Assembly: GCA_023957155.1 (NCBI GenBank)
Contig: JAMLHK010000003.1
Coordinates: 1 to 64,000, forward strand
From: Chitinophagaceae bacterium
GTDB lineage: Bacteria > Bacteroidota > Bacteroidia > Chitinophagales > Chitinophagaceae
Length of the DNA: 64,000 nucleotides
Direction of reading: 5' to 3'
Shown here: positions 7,377-16,704 of the stretch, in pieces
How the letters are laid out: every line of letters begins with the position of its first letter
How positions within the stretch are numbered: position 1 is the stretch's first letter
Position numbers and translations under genes: made by a program
Notes under the pieces: model-generated
Told to the model about the DNA's origin: nothing
The model's database searches: none
Seen by the model: the letters and a program-made list of their open reading frames with translations, nothing else

Positions 7377-8150
7377 TTAATAAGGTGAAGGACTGACAGA
7401 AGTCCAGCCGCCGTCAACAATCAGGCTTTGCCCGGTGATATGGCGTGATGCAGGAGAAACGAGAAACAACGCTGCATTGGCAATGTCCTCTACCCTGGCT
7501 GGTCTTCCCATAGGCGTCAGCCGGCTCCAGGTTTTTACATACTCCGGGTCTTCGCTGGTACGCTCCGTTATGGTGGCGCCAGGTGCTATAGCGTTTACAG
7601 AAATGCAATATTCGGAAAGTTCAATCACCAGCGTTTTGGCCAACATTTCCAAAGCCGCCTTTGTCATACCATACGCAGCCAGGTTTTTATGTGCCTGATG
7701 ACCGGTAACAGATGACATGAATAAGATACTTCCCCCGGAACCCTGTTTTATGACCTGTTTGGCCGTAGCCTGGGCCAGCAGGAAACTTCCCCCCAGGTTC
7801 AGCTGCATCACCTTGTACAGTGAACCGGGAGAATAATTCAGGAAATCGCCGTAAAGAGTGATACCGGCATTGGCCACCGCAATAGTGAGTTTTCCAAATG
7901 TTGCCACGGTTGTATCCACCATGGAAGTAATAAAGTCCGGGTCAGATACATCTCCCGGAAAAGTTATACAGGAGTATCCTTCCTTTACCAGGACGGCTGC
8001 GGATTCACCCGCTAATTTTTCATCTATATCATTCAATACCACCGATGCGCCCCGGGCGCATAGCTGCTTTACAATTTCAAATCCTATTCCCTGCCCCGCA
8101 CCGGTAACTATAGCTACTTCATTCTTAAATATATCCTGAGAAAGATCCAT
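7377..8150 (-). CDS. Short-chain dehydrogenase/reductase
   Basis: A 257-residue classical SDR. It has the NAD(P) motif TGAGQGIG (residues about 17-24), an acidic residue after strand 2 (LNDIDE) that points to NAD(H), NNAG-like VANAG, the catalytic Ser in MSSVTG, and YGMTK (YxxxK). The C-terminal ending GQSLIVDGGWTS is typical. It lies downstream of a sugar-acid-dehydratase-like gene on the same strand with a 74-base gap, so it may oxidise or reduce a sugar acid in the same route, like gluconate 5-dehydrogenases. Exact substrate not determined. Confidence 0.85.
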   Translation of the reverse strand: MDLSQDIFKNEVAIVTGAGQGIGFEIVKQLCARGASVVLNDIDEKLAGESAAVLVKEGYSCITFPGDVSDPDFITSMVDTTVATFGKLTIAVANAGITLYGDFLNYSPGSLYKVMQLNLGGSFLLAQATAKQVIKQGSGGSILFMSSVTGHQAHKNLAAYGMTKAALEMLAKTLVIELSEYCISVNAIAPGATITERTSEDPEYVKTWSRLTPMGRPARVEDIANAALFLVSPASRHITGQSLIVDGGWTSVSPSPY

Positions 8151-8224
8151 ACTAACCTATACATTTTTAATATAAAACAAATACCCCGTTAAGTATAACG
8201 ATACGCCTCCCTGCCGCAAGCCCG

Positions 8225-9937
8225 CTAATGCGAATCCCTGGTTACCTCGCTACCGGATGAACCCCGTAAAAAATCAAAGTCGGCGCCGAGGTGTGCCTGT
8301 CCCACATGCCGGATGTAGAGATTTACATACCCACGGTCATACGATGTAGAAGACTGTACCTTTTGTGACTTTCTTTTCTCCAGCTCTTCCGCTGTTATCT
8401 CCGCATGTAATAATCGTTGCTCCACATCAAGCGTAATCATATCACCGTTCTGTATAACAGAAAGATTACCTCCTACTGCTGCCTCGGGAGAAACATGCAA
8501 TACCACTGTTCCAAAACCCGTGCCACTCATCCTTCCATCAGAGATCCGGATCATATCCGTAATTCCTTTTGCCAGTAATTTTTTGGGCAATCCCATATTA
8601 CCCACTTCCGGCATTCCCGGATAGCCGGCGGGACCCACATTTTTGAGTACCATTACACAGGTTTCATCTATATCCAGATCCGGGTCATCAATCCTGTTTT
8701 TATAATCTTCAATATCTTCAAACACCACTGCCCTGCCGGTATGCTTCAGCAGATGAGTGCTTGCAGCAGAGGGTTTCAGCACCGCCCCGTTTTCACACAC
8801 ATTTCCTCTAAGTACCACGATGCCGGATATACTGTTGAACGGTTCGCTGCCGGAGGAAATAACTTCCCGGTCGTAACATTCCGCATCAGAAAAATTCTCC
8901 GCTATTGTTTTACCATTCACCGTAATACAATCTTTATGCAGCCAGGATTCCATTTCTTTCATCACCGCGGGTAATCCCCCGGCATAATACATATCCTCCA
9001 TAAAGTATTTTCCCGAAGGTTGCAGATTGGCAAGAAGCGGTATATTCCTGGAGTGAACGTCAAAATCTTCCATATTAAGTTCCACTCCTATCCTCCCGGC
9101 AATAGCCAGCAGATGCAGTACAAAATTGGTAGAGCCTCCTATAGCGGCATTCACCATGATGGAATTTTCAAATGCTTTCCGGGTAAGGATATCCGAAAGC
9201 CTGAGGTTTTCTTTTACCATTTCAACAATGCGGAGACCCGACAACTGGGCAAGCACTTTTCTCCTGGAATCGGCAGCGGGAATAGCCGCATTGCCCGGCA
9301 GTGATAAACCCAGGGATTCTACCATACAAGCCATAGTGGAAGCCGTGCCCATTACGGCACAATGTCCCCTGCTCCTGCACATGCAGGCTTCGGCTACGGT
9401 AAGCTCTTCCTGCGACATAGACCCGGCACGTACGGCCTCGCTGAAACGCCAGATATCACTTGTTCCTATATCTTTACCCTTATATTTCCCGGTTAGCATG
9501 GGGCCGCCGGAAACCACCAGGGTAGGCAGGTTAACACTACAGGCTCCCATCACTAACGAAGGAGTGGTTTTATCACAACCACAAAGCAATACCACTCCGT
9601 CTATGGGGTTGGCCCGGATGGATTCTTCCACATCCATGCTCACCAGGTTACGGTAAAGCATAGCCGTAGGCTTCATCAGGGTTTCACCCAGCGACATTAC
9701 CGGGAACTCCACCGGGAATCCACCGGCTTCATATATACCATGTTTAACAGACTCTGCCAGCTCCCTGAAATGAGCATTACATGGCGTTAGTTCCGACCAG
9801 GTGTTACATATACCAATAACCGGTCTGCCTTCAAATTCATAAGAAGGAATACCCTGGTTTTTCATCCAGGCGCGATAAATAAATCCATCCTTACCGGTTT
9901 TACCGAACCAGTTGCGACTCCGAAGCTCATTGTCCAT
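8225..9937 (-). CDS. IlvD/Edd-family dehydratase, probably sugar-acid (arabinonate/xylonate type) dehydratase
   Basis: This 570-residue protein has the IlvD/Edd Fe-S layout. The cluster cysteines are CNTW (near residue 45), CGCDKTTP (near 120) and CMCRSRGHC (near 190), and the C-terminal metal-binding motif DGRMSGTGFG is present. The longer start (TTG at 9946) is rejected because AAGGA lies nine bases before the ATG at 9937. Sequence style (WSELTPCNAHFRELAESV, GFPVEFPVMSLGE) is closer to pentonate dehydratases than to branched-chain IlvD. The neighbouring SDR fits a sugar-acid breakdown route. Which acid is used is unknown. Confidence 0.85.
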   Translation of the reverse strand: MDNELRSRNWFGKTGKDGFIYRAWMKNQGIPSYEFEGRPVIGICNTWSELTPCNAHFRELAESVKHGIYEAGGFPVEFPVMSLGETLMKPTAMLYRNLVSMDVEESIRANPIDGVVLLCGCDKTTPSLVMGACSVNLPTLVVSGGPMLTGKYKGKDIGTSDIWRFSEAVRAGSMSQEELTVAEACMCRSRGHCAVMGTASTMACMVESLGLSLPGNAAIPAADSRRKVLAQLSGLRIVEMVKENLRLSDILTRKAFENSIMVNAAIGGSTNFVLHLLAIAGRIGVELNMEDFDVHSRNIPLLANLQPSGKYFMEDMYYAGGLPAVMKEMESWLHKDCITVNGKTIAENFSDAECYDREVISSGSEPFNSISGIVVLRGNVCENGAVLKPSAASTHLLKHTGRAVVFEDIEDYKNRIDDPDLDIDETCVMVLKNVGPAGYPGMPEVGNMGLPKKLLAKGITDMIRISDGRMSGTGFGTVVLHVSPEAAVGGNLSVIQNGDMITLDVEQRLLHAEITAEELEKRKSQKVQSSTSYDRGYVNLYIRHVGQAHLGADFDFLRGSSGSEVTRDSH

Positions 9938-10038
9938 AGCAAACAATCCTTTTTATTTAAAGGTATGCTTTTTGATTTATGATTTGTGGTTTATGAGGAC
10001 GTATTCCAAATCGTCGCTGCTTATTTAATTGCCCTCAT

Positions 10039-10060
10039 CCCTGTCTGCCGACAAGCAGGC
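10039..10060. repeat. REP-like short palindrome
   Basis: CCCTGTCTGCCGACAAGCAGG is a degenerate copy of a palindrome that also occurs at 17616-17650, 25042-25062, 35783-35802, 37772-37791 and 63689-63708, always between genes. Consensus is near CCTGCCTGCCGGYAGGCAGG. The rest of the 9938-10139 gap holds nothing recognisable. Confidence 0.6.
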
Positions 10061-10139
10061 TTTTATTCCCTCTCCGCGCAGCAGAGCAGAAAAGTGGTGC
10101 AACAATTTGAAATGCACCCGTTTGCGATCCGGCAGGTTT

Positions 10140-11249
10140 TTACATGCTTACATTTTCTTCCTCCAGCACTTCCTTGATTCCCGCAAGCAGGGCCTTTACA
10201 TCATCCGGAAAAATCTGGCCGATATTACCAATACGGAAGGCATTCGCTTTACTGAGTTTTCCCGGGTAGATGATGAACCCTCTTTTATTCAGCTTATCAT
10301 AAAAGCGTTCAAAATTAAATGCGGGATCCGCCGGATACAAAAAAGAAGAGATGATATGTCCCTGTATTTCGGGCTTAAGATAAGGTTTAAAGCCCAGCGC
10401 CTCCATACCTTCATCCAGTACCTGCTTATTGGTTTTATACCTCCGCTCACGTGCAGGTATACCTCCTTCTTCCTCCAGCTCGCGCATAGCCTGCCGGAAG
10501 GCCATCAGGCTAAGCGTTGGCGGGGTAAACCGGAATTGCCCGCTGGCTTCCAGTCCGGCCCACTGATCAAACAAATCCAGGCTCAGGCTGCGCGCCTGTC
10601 CTTTTGCCTTTTCCAACTCAGTGCGCCTGCATAGTGCAAAAGCAAAGCCGGGAACCCCTTCTATACATTTATTGGAAGAAGAAACAAGGAAATCAATCTG
10701 CATAGCCTTCATATCCATCGCTACTCCGCCAAAGCTGCTCATGGCATCCACGATAAATACTTTTCCATATTTTTTACAAACGGCGCCAATAGCTTCTATA
10801 GGATTAAATAACCCGGTGGTCGTTTCACTGTGAATACCGGCCACGTGAGAAATATCCGGATGCTGCTGTAAAAACTGTGCTGTTGCTTCGGGTGTAACGA
10901 CCGTATCTTCATCAAAACGAAGCACTTCATAATTCAACTTATGCATACCGGCCATTTTTGCTATTCTTTCCCCGTAAGCTCCATTAGCAAGAACAAGTAA
11001 TTTGTTTTTTTCGCCTACCACACTGCTGATCACACTTTCAACCGCAAATGTGCCGGATCCCTGGATGATCACGCTTTCATAACCGTCCTCTTTACTAACC
11101 TTTGCCAGGTGCAGTAACCCGTTACGAATATCTTTTACAGCATCTATAAACTCATGATCCCGGGAGCCCATATCCTTTAGCATGGACTGCTTTACAGTTA
11201 AAGAAGTGGATAACGGACCGGGAGTGAACAATAAGGATTTATGGAGCAT
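10140..11249 (-). CDS. phnW: 2-aminoethylphosphonate--pyruvate transaminase
   Basis: A 369-residue class V PLP aminotransferase. The N-terminal LLFTPGPLSTS and MLKDMGSRDHEF are hallmark PhnW sequences. IIQGSGTFAVESVISS binds the PLP phosphate, DAMSSFGG carries the PLP-ring Asp, and SSSNKCIEGVPGFAF contains the Schiff-base Lys. It moves the amino group from 2-aminoethylphosphonate to pyruvate, giving phosphonoacetaldehyde and alanine. The 25-base gap to the upstream DUF5690 transporter suggests an operon for uptake and use of a phosphonate. No phosphonoacetaldehyde hydrolase (PhnX) or dehydrogenase is present in the window. Confidence 0.92.
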   Translation of the reverse strand: MLHKSLLFTPGPLSTSLTVKQSMLKDMGSRDHEFIDAVKDIRNGLLHLAKVSKEDGYESVIIQGSGTFAVESVISSVVGEKNKLLVLANGAYGERIAKMAGMHKLNYEVLRFDEDTVVTPEATAQFLQQHPDISHVAGIHSETTTGLFNPIEAIGAVCKKYGKVFIVDAMSSFGGVAMDMKAMQIDFLVSSSNKCIEGVPGFAFALCRRTELEKAKGQARSLSLDLFDQWAGLEASGQFRFTPPTLSLMAFRQAMRELEEEGGIPARERRYKTNKQVLDEGMEALGFKPYLKPEIQGHIISSFLYPADPAFNFERFYDKLNKRGFIIYPGKLSKANAFRIGNIGQIFPDDVKALLAGIKEVLEEENVSM

Positions 11250-11274
11250 ATTTTATATTTTTACAGTAATGACG

Positions 11275-12588
11275 TCATGCTGCCGGGCTTTCCGCTGTAA
11301 CCGGCAGGGTACCTCTTTTTTTTACACGTACTGCGGCCTTATAAAAGAAGATACAGGCTATTGCCAGCAGAACAATAGAAATGACCGCCTGCAGGTAAGT
11401 GAATTTCATAAGCACCAGCGACCAGTTCAGCTCTTTCATAAAAAACTCCTTGTACAACAAAAGCACTACACTACCAAGATAGCCGATAGAGTCGCACAGA
11501 TATACAAAAAAGCCGGCATTGGCTTTAATACGAAAATGAGCAATCAGGCGTTCAAAAAGTGCAATCTGCATAGGCATATATGCGAGGAAAAGTCCCGTTC
11601 CCAATAACAACATCCACCAGAAAGGAGAAATAAGATGTTTTTGAAAAAGAAGCGTAGCTATTGCCGTTAGTAAAAAACCTATCCCGATAATACCGTTCAC
11701 CACCCAAAAGCCCTTAAAATTATTTTTTATGGCGGAAAGGCTTCCGATCACCGCTAAAACGATAATGCTTGTAATCGCTTCGGTTTGAGTGAACACACTT
11801 TTATTCCATCCCGGATCTACTTCATTCCATATCTCAACCATAAAATTATCCCTGAAATCGCGCAGTGTTGCCAGGAAGGTATAGAGTATAATAAAAGCAA
11901 CCAGTCCCCAGCCGTAATGACGAAATACATTTTTCTTATCGGCATCGGTCATGGGTAGCCTCGGCGCCCTGGCTATGATGTCGTCCTTCGTGGGCGCAGG
12001 AATTACAGATAACATCCACACGAATAAAAAAAATAAAGGCAAAAACAATAACCCCATAACAAAGGGCAGCCAAAACTCCGATACCGATGGCAGCCATTCA
12101 TGCACATCAAAGTAAATCGTTTTTAATATCCCTGAGGAAACGATAAGACTGATGCTTAATCCTATGGCAAGTATTTCCGTAAATTTTCGCCCCTCCAGGT
12201 AACTGAAAACAATTCCCCATATCATCCCTAACGGGAGACCGTTCATAAACAAAAAAACAAAATTATACGGGTGCGGAACCCATCCGAAAAACAGCAATGC
12301 AATTTCAGCAAAAAGAATTAACCCGATGATAAGCTGCGTACGACTGGCTGCCTTTAATTCGGATATGACTTTAATGCCTACAAATTTAGAGATCATATAG
12401 CCAAAGACCTGTGCTATAATAAGCACTACCTTGTAGTTGATGCCCCATAACGACAATCCTTCATAAACCCCCGCATTGAAGGGCTTCCGAAACGCATACA
12501 TACAAAAGTAAGTTCCAAATGCCGCTATCATACACCATATAACAAAAAAGACCTTTGAACCTGCAAGTAGTTTTTTGAGCATTCCCAT
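11275..12588 (-). CDS. DUF5690-family membrane protein, MFS-like transporter
   Basis: A 437-residue polytopic protein with about twelve hydrophobic segments. It opens with FVIWCMIAAFGTYFCMYAFRKPF, the MFS-like start of DUF5690, and has LPLGMIWGIVFSYLEGR, comparable to the loop 2-3 region of organophosphate:phosphate antiporters. It is probably the uptake system for the substrate of the phnW gene that follows 25 bases later, though transport of a phosphonate is inferred only from context. It is divergent from pdxJ across a 62-98 base AT-rich region. Confidence 0.8.
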   Translation of the reverse strand: MGMLKKLLAGSKVFFVIWCMIAAFGTYFCMYAFRKPFNAGVYEGLSLWGINYKVVLIIAQVFGYMISKFVGIKVISELKAASRTQLIIGLILFAEIALLFFGWVPHPYNFVFLFMNGLPLGMIWGIVFSYLEGRKFTEILAIGLSISLIVSSGILKTIYFDVHEWLPSVSEFWLPFVMGLLFLPLFFLFVWMLSVIPAPTKDDIIARAPRLPMTDADKKNVFRHYGWGLVAFIILYTFLATLRDFRDNFMVEIWNEVDPGWNKSVFTQTEAITSIIVLAVIGSLSAIKNNFKGFWVVNGIIGIGFLLTAIATLLFQKHLISPFWWMLLLGTGLFLAYMPMQIALFERLIAHFRIKANAGFFVYLCDSIGYLGSVVLLLYKEFFMKELNWSLVLMKFTYLQAVISIVLLAIACIFFYKAAVRVKKRGTLPVTAESPAA

Positions 12589-12597
12589 CTAAAAAGG

Positions 12598-12622
12598 TTT
12601 AGTATACTTTTGTTTAGTATAA
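12598..12622 (+). promoter_or_regulatory. Divergent promoter region with direct repeat before pdxJ
   Basis: TTTAGTATA occurs twice, at about 12599 and 12614, on either side of TACTTTTG (12605-12612), which fits the TAnnTTTG -7 box for the plus strand. No well-spaced TTG is visible upstream. The repeated nonamer could be a regulator site shared with the divergent DUF5690 gene. Confidence 0.4.
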
Positions 12623-12686
12623 GTAAATATATAAAAAAATAGAAGAAGGCGTGAAAATAACAAATAATAAGAGATTAATTTTGGGT

Positions 12687-13409
12687 ATGCACCATGCCAC
12701 TAAATTGTCGGTAAATATCAATAAAATTGCCACCCTCCGCAACAGCCGCGGCGGCAACAACCCGGATGTATTGAAAGTAGCCAGGGATATTGAACGTTTT
12801 GGCGCTGACGGGATAACCGTACATCCCCGTCCCGATGAAAGACATATCCGCTACAGCGACGTAAGAGAAATAAAAAAAATAATTAATACTGAATTTAATA
12901 TCGAAGGCAATTGCAGGGAGCAAAAATTCATTGACCTTGTACTGGAAACGAAACCGCACCAGGTGACGTTAGTACCCGATGAGCCGGGCCAGATCACCAG
13001 TAATCACGGATGGGATACGTTAAGGCATAAAGATTATCTGACAGAAACGATCAGGGTTTTTCAACAGGCGGGTATCCGGGTGTCTATTTTTGTTGACCCG
13101 GTTATTGAAATGGTGGAAGGCGCCGCTGCAACCGGCACCAACAGGATAGAGCTGTATACCGAATCTTATGCAAAAAATTACCATGCCGACAGGGAAAAGG
13201 CGGCTGCTCCATATAAATCCGCTGCCGAAAAGGCGAGAGCAATGGGATTGGGCATTAATGCCGGGCATGACCTTGACATGCACAATCTAAGTTACTTTAA
13301 AGAGCAGATACCGGGGTTAGATGAAGTTTCTATCGGGCACGCCCTGATATGTGATGCACTCTACTTAGGACTGGAAAATACCATACAATTATATAAGCGG
13401 CAATTGTAA
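12687..13409 (+). CDS. pdxJ: Pyridoxine 5'-phosphate synthase
   Basis: PdxJ condenses 1-deoxyxylulose 5-phosphate with 3-amino-2-oxopropyl phosphate in the DXP-dependent vitamin B6 pathway. The N-terminal [41 protein letters not shown] and HGWD segments are diagnostic, and GINAGHDLD and SIGHALI complete the phosphate-binding barrel end. The start is uncertain. A GTG at 12651 extends the protein by 12 residues but lies only one base after its AAGAAGG. The ATG at 12687 is closer to the family's usual start. Converges on hisIE, with a hairpin between them. Confidence 0.92.
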   Translation: MHHATKLSVNINKIATLRNSRGGNNPDVLKVARDIERFGADGITVHPRPDERHIRYSDVREIKKIINTEFNIEGNCREQKFIDLVLETKPHQVTLVPDEPGQITSNHGWDTLRHKDYLTETIRVFQQAGIRVSIFVDPVIEMVEGAAATGTNRIELYTESYAKNYHADREKAAAPYKSAAEKARAMGLGINAGHDLDMHNLSYFKEQIPGLDEVSIGHALICDALYLGLENTIQLYKRQL

Positions 13410-13410
13410 C

Positions 13411-13433
13411 AACCCGATAATGCAGATCGGGTT
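13411..13433. terminator. Hairpin between convergent pdxJ and hisIE
   Basis: AACCCGAT (13411-13418) pairs perfectly with ATCGGGTT (13426-13433) around a seven-base loop. It lies between the stops of two converging genes and touches the hisIE stop. There is no T-run on either side, so it may be a weak or factor-assisted bidirectional terminator. Confidence 0.45.
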
Positions 13434-14034
13434 AACCCGAATGTCTGTCCTGCAATACCCGGGTTATATCTTTCAGCCGGTATCCCTTTGCATTGAGCAG
13501 TATAAGATAATGAAATAGCAGGTCTGCCGCTTCATTAAGAAACAGGGATTCATTATCGTCCTTGGCTTCAATTACGGTTTCAACGGCTTCTTCACCTACC
13601 TTTTGTGCAATTTTATTGATGCCCTTTGCAAACAATGATGCCACGTACGATTTATCCGCTGATGCGCCTTTACGCATTTCAATCACCTCTTCGAGGTAAA
13701 ACAGGAAATTTTCGTGATGATTTTTTTCCGACCAGCAGGTATCGGCACCCGTATGACATACCGGTCCCAACGGGTGGGCTTTGATCAATAAAGTATCATT
13801 GTCACAATCCACAGCCACCGACTTTAGCTCCAGAAAGTTACCGCTTTCTTCTCCTTTAGTCCATAACCTGTTTTTACTCCTGCTATAAAATGTCACTTTT
13901 CCCTCCTGCATGGTTTTTTGCAAAGCTTCATCGTTCATAAACCCCATCATCAATACCTTCCGGGTATCATTATCCTGGATAATTGCAGGGACTAAACCAT
14001 CCTTATATTTTTTAAAATCAACCGTCATACTCAT
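13432..14034 (-). CDS. hisI: Bifunctional phosphoribosyl-AMP cyclohydrolase / phosphoribosyl-ATP pyrophosphatase
   Basis: HisIE performs the second and third steps of histidine synthesis. The N-terminal cyclohydrolase (residues about 1-110) has VDCDNDTLLIKAHPLG and GPVCHTGADTCW with the zinc and magnesium ligands. The C-terminal pyrophosphohydrolase (about 115-200) has KVGEEAVETVIEAKDD, the MazG-like metal site. The start is set at MSMTVDFKKYKDG (ATG at 14034); a longer reading adds an implausible 18-residue leader. It is the last gene of the distal his group, 63 bases after hisF. Confidence 0.94.
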   Translation of the reverse strand: MSMTVDFKKYKDGLVPAIIQDNDTRKVLMMGFMNDEALQKTMQEGKVTFYSRSKNRLWTKGEESGNFLELKSVAVDCDNDTLLIKAHPLGPVCHTGADTCWSEKNHHENFLFYLEEVIEMRKGASADKSYVASLFAKGINKIAQKVGEEAVETVIEAKDDNESLFLNEAADLLFHYLILLNAKGYRLKDITRVLQDRHSG

Positions 14035-14097
14035 TTTTGAAACTGTAAAGATATAAAATATGAAGTGGTGCAAAAACCCGTATTGCACTTGCCCGGG

Positions 14098-14856
14098 CTA
14101 TATGCGTACAGGAATTTGATTTTTTAGCAGAAATTGCTTAAGCTCCGGTATAGCGATCTCTTTAAAATGAAAAATGCTGGCAGCCAGGGCGGCATCCGCT
14201 TTTCCTTCGTTAAACACGGTTAAAAAATGCTCCATTGTTCCGCCGCCGCCACTGGCAATTACGGGAACGGGCAACCGGGTAGCCAGGGTCCTTGTGATAT
14301 CCAGCGCAAAGCCCTGTTTCGTTCCATCATGATTCATAGATGTTAACAGTATTTCTCCGGCGCCGAGGTCTACAGCCTGCTTCGCCCAATCTGCACATTT
14401 CATTTCAGTTTTCGTTCTTCCTCCATTAAGGTATACATACCATTCCCCATCTTCTTCTTTCCGGGTATCAATGGCCAGCACCACGCACTGGCTGCCGAAC
14501 TCTTTGGCCAGCTCATTGATCAGTTGCGGTTTCTTAAATGCAGCCGTATTCACCGATATCTTATCCGCCCCGTTCTGTAATAACACATTTACATCTTCCA
14601 CACTGCTGATGCCACCGCCTACCGTAAAAGGAATATTGATATGATGGGCAATACGGTTAGCCAGCTCGCTTAACGTTTTTCTTTTTTCAACTGTTGCCGT
14701 TATATCCAGAAATACCAGCTCATCTGCTCCCTGCCGGGCATACAAAGCACCCAGCTCTACAGGATCACCCGCATCACGCAAATTAACAAAATTGGTCCCT
14801 TTTACGGTTCGCCCGTCTTTAATATCCAGGCAGGGAATGATACGTTTGGAAAGCAT
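14098..14856 (-). CDS. hisF: Imidazole glycerol phosphate synthase, cyclase subunit
   Basis: HisF converts PRFAR and ammonia (delivered by HisH) to imidazole glycerol phosphate and AICAR. A 252-residue TIM barrel with catalytic Asp residues in [15 protein letters not shown] (Asp11) and [11 protein letters not shown] (Asp130 region), plus the phosphate sites GGGISS and ASGGGG. It is separated from hisA by an intruding four-helix-bundle gene but stays on the same strand. Complete and undamaged. Confidence 0.96.
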   Translation of the reverse strand: MLSKRIIPCLDIKDGRTVKGTNFVNLRDAGDPVELGALYARQGADELVFLDITATVEKRKTLSELANRIAHHINIPFTVGGGISSVEDVNVLLQNGADKISVNTAAFKKPQLINELAKEFGSQCVVLAIDTRKEEDGEWYVYLNGGRTKTEMKCADWAKQAVDLGAGEILLTSMNHDGTKQGFALDITRTLATRLPVPVIASGGGGTMEHFLTVFNEGKADAALAASIFHFKEIAIPELKQFLLKNQIPVRI

Positions 14857-14897
14857 GCTTCTTATAGTTTGGAAGTTTATAATTTGTAGTTTGGGAG

Positions 14898-15299
14898 TTA
14901 TGGCAAACGATCACGGAATTTTTGTCCTTTTATACCCGATTTGTTCAGATAATTCATAAAGGCTGCAATACCGGCAGACAATCCTTCGTATTGAGTATAT
15001 ACTTCGTTAAACTCAGTTTCAGTAATGAACTTTTGATCCAGGGCCCGGTATAACTGGGACCTCACCTCTCCACATGATCCTTTGGCGATCCCTAAAAAGT
15101 TAACAAATTCAAGGCGTGATGCTCTTTCAAACCCCTCCGCAATATTATCCATCACAGACCCGGCGGAAGATTTTATCTGATCTTTAAACTTATATTCCTT
15201 TGTAAAACTTTCCCTTTGAGTAAATTCGAATACCTGCAAGGAGAGTACTCTCGCCTGTCTCCAAATTTCCAGATCCTCAAATTTTAAAACAGTAGGCAT
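14898..15299 (-). CDS. Four-helix bundle protein (S23/IVP type, TIGR02436) inserted in the his operon
   Basis: A 133-residue all-helical protein with [20 protein letters not shown] at the start and [40 protein letters not shown] (in parts) as the family core. Relatives are encoded in intervening sequences of 23S rRNA genes or stand alone; some form pentameric barrels. Its cellular role is not established. It lies between hisA and hisF, and AT-rich low-complexity stretches flank it (about 14862-14902 and 15318-15360) that are roughly inverted copies of each other. This suggests the unit moved in. Confidence 0.82.
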   Translation of the reverse strand: MPTVLKFEDLEIWRQARVLSLQVFEFTQRESFTKEYKFKDQIKSSAGSVMDNIAEGFERASRLEFVNFLGIAKGSCGEVRSQLYRALDQKFITETEFNEVYTQYEGLSAGIAAFMNYLNKSGIKGQKFRDRLP

Positions 15300-15333
15300 A
15301 ATTTCATTGGTTAGTATAACTTAAAACTACAAA

Positions 15334-16053
15334 CTAAAAACTATAAACTCCTAACTCCCCTAACTTTATCCTTCCCTCATATATCGCTTTCCCTACGATA
15401 GCTCCTTTACATCCTGCATCACGAAGGGCGTGCAGATCATCTACGGAGCTTACGCCGCCGCTGGCAATGAAATGCAGCGCAGGAAATTTTTGAACGATAT
15501 TTCTATACAGATCAACCGCGGGACCTTCCAGCTTCCCGTCTTTACTTACATCCGTACAGAATAATTGTTTTATTCCCTGTCCCGAGTACTTCTCAATAAA
15601 ATCATATATCCATATATCCGTTTTCTCCAGCCAGCCGCCGATCGTTATTTTTTCCTCCTTTACATCTGCACCCAGTAAAAATTTATCTGCACCGAATAAT
15701 GAAAACCATCTTAACAACTCCGTTTCGTCCTTTACGGCAATACTGCCAACGGTAGCCAATGCCGCACCTGAGTTCAATACAATGCGAACGTCCTCTTCCT
15801 GCTTTATCCCGCCACCAAAATCAATAGTAAGTTTCGTTTTACCTGCCAGAGTTTCCAACACCTTCCAGTTCCTCACCTTACCGGCCTTAGCCCCATCCAG
15901 GTCAACAAGATGCAGGCGTTGCAAACCGGCATCTTCAAACGTCTTAGCTACTTCCAGCGGATGCTCGTTATAAATTTTCTTTTGTGCATAATCCCCTTGC
16001 GTCAGCCTTACGCATTTACCGTCAATGATATCAATGGCAGGTATGATCTCCAT
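15334..16053 (-). CDS. hisA: ProFAR isomerase (phosphoribosylformimino-AICAR-phosphate isomerase)
   Basis: HisA opens the ribose ring of ProFAR by an Amadori rearrangement. This 239-residue TIM barrel starts MEIIPAIDIIDGKCVRLTQG, with the catalytic base Asp8, and has LGADVKEEK for the second catalytic Asp (near residue 128). DFGGGIKQEEDV and ASGGVSSVDDL are the two phosphate-binding loops. It follows hisH by 24 bases on the minus strand. Confidence 0.95.
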   Translation of the reverse strand: MEIIPAIDIIDGKCVRLTQGDYAQKKIYNEHPLEVAKTFEDAGLQRLHLVDLDGAKAGKVRNWKVLETLAGKTKLTIDFGGGIKQEEDVRIVLNSGAALATVGSIAVKDETELLRWFSLFGADKFLLGADVKEEKITIGGWLEKTDIWIYDFIEKYSGQGIKQLFCTDVSKDGKLEGPAVDLYRNIVQKFPALHFIASGGVSSVDDLHALRDAGCKGAIVGKAIYEGRIKLGELGVYSF

Positions 16054-16077
16054 ATAAATGATTAAAACATTTCAACT

Positions 16078-16686
16078 TTAATAACAACGTTCAACAAAAT
16101 TTTTCAGAATACGCTCCCCCATATCCGCACTTTTCTCCGGATGGAACTGCACACCATAAAAATTATTTTTATGCAGCGCAGCACTATAAGGAATAAGATA
16201 ATCGGCAGTTGCAATGGTATGCGTACCCAAAGCCGCATAGTAACTATGCACAAAATAAACATACCCCCTCTCCGGAACGGCATGAAACAATTCCGATTTC
16301 ATATCATAAATAGTATTCCAGCCTATCTGGGGTATTTTAGCTTCAGTTGCCCGGGGCGCTTCACTATTCCGGAATAATTTCACGTCCTCATCAAACAGGT
16401 GCAGGCAATGAACATTATTTTCTTCCGAAAACCTGCACATCAGCTGCATACCCAGGCAAATGCCCAGCACCGGCTGCGTAAGATTTTTAATCACTTCATC
16501 GAGCTTCCTGTCTTTCAAATATCGCATGGCGCTACTGGCTTCACCCACACCGGGGAATATCACTTTATCGGCACCACTGATCTCTTCCACATCATCGGTA
16601 ACTTTTGCCTCCAGCCCGATACGCTCCAGGGCATACAAAACCGATTGAATATTACCTGCATTATATTTTATAATTACCAGATTCAT
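16078..16686 (-). CDS. hisH: Imidazole glycerol phosphate synthase, glutamine amidotransferase subunit
   Basis: HisH hydrolyses glutamine and feeds ammonia to HisF. The class I amidotransferase triad is visible: Cys in LGICLGMQLM, and His and Glu in VQFHPEKS. The start is ATG 16686 (MNLVIIKYNAGNIQSV), with AAAGG five bases ahead; a 15-residue upstream extension would run into the tRNA gene on the other strand. No TAnnTTTG promoter is seen between trpA and this gene, so transcription may come from the trp operon. Confidence 0.95.
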   Translation of the reverse strand: MNLVIIKYNAGNIQSVLYALERIGLEAKVTDDVEEISGADKVIFPGVGEASSAMRYLKDRKLDEVIKNLTQPVLGICLGMQLMCRFSEENNVHCLHLFDEDVKLFRNSEAPRATEAKIPQIGWNTIYDMKSELFHAVPERGYVYFVHSYYAALGTHTIATADYLIPYSAALHKNNFYGVQFHPEKSADMGERILKNFVERCY

Positions 16687-16704
16687 TGTACCTTTATTTT
16701 CTAT

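Noticed and set aside
9126..9656. Long plus-strand frames opposite the dehydratase gene (and similar ones opposite hisD, hisC, hisG and trpB)
   Set aside because: They are shadows of well-supported minus-strand genes caused by codon bias.
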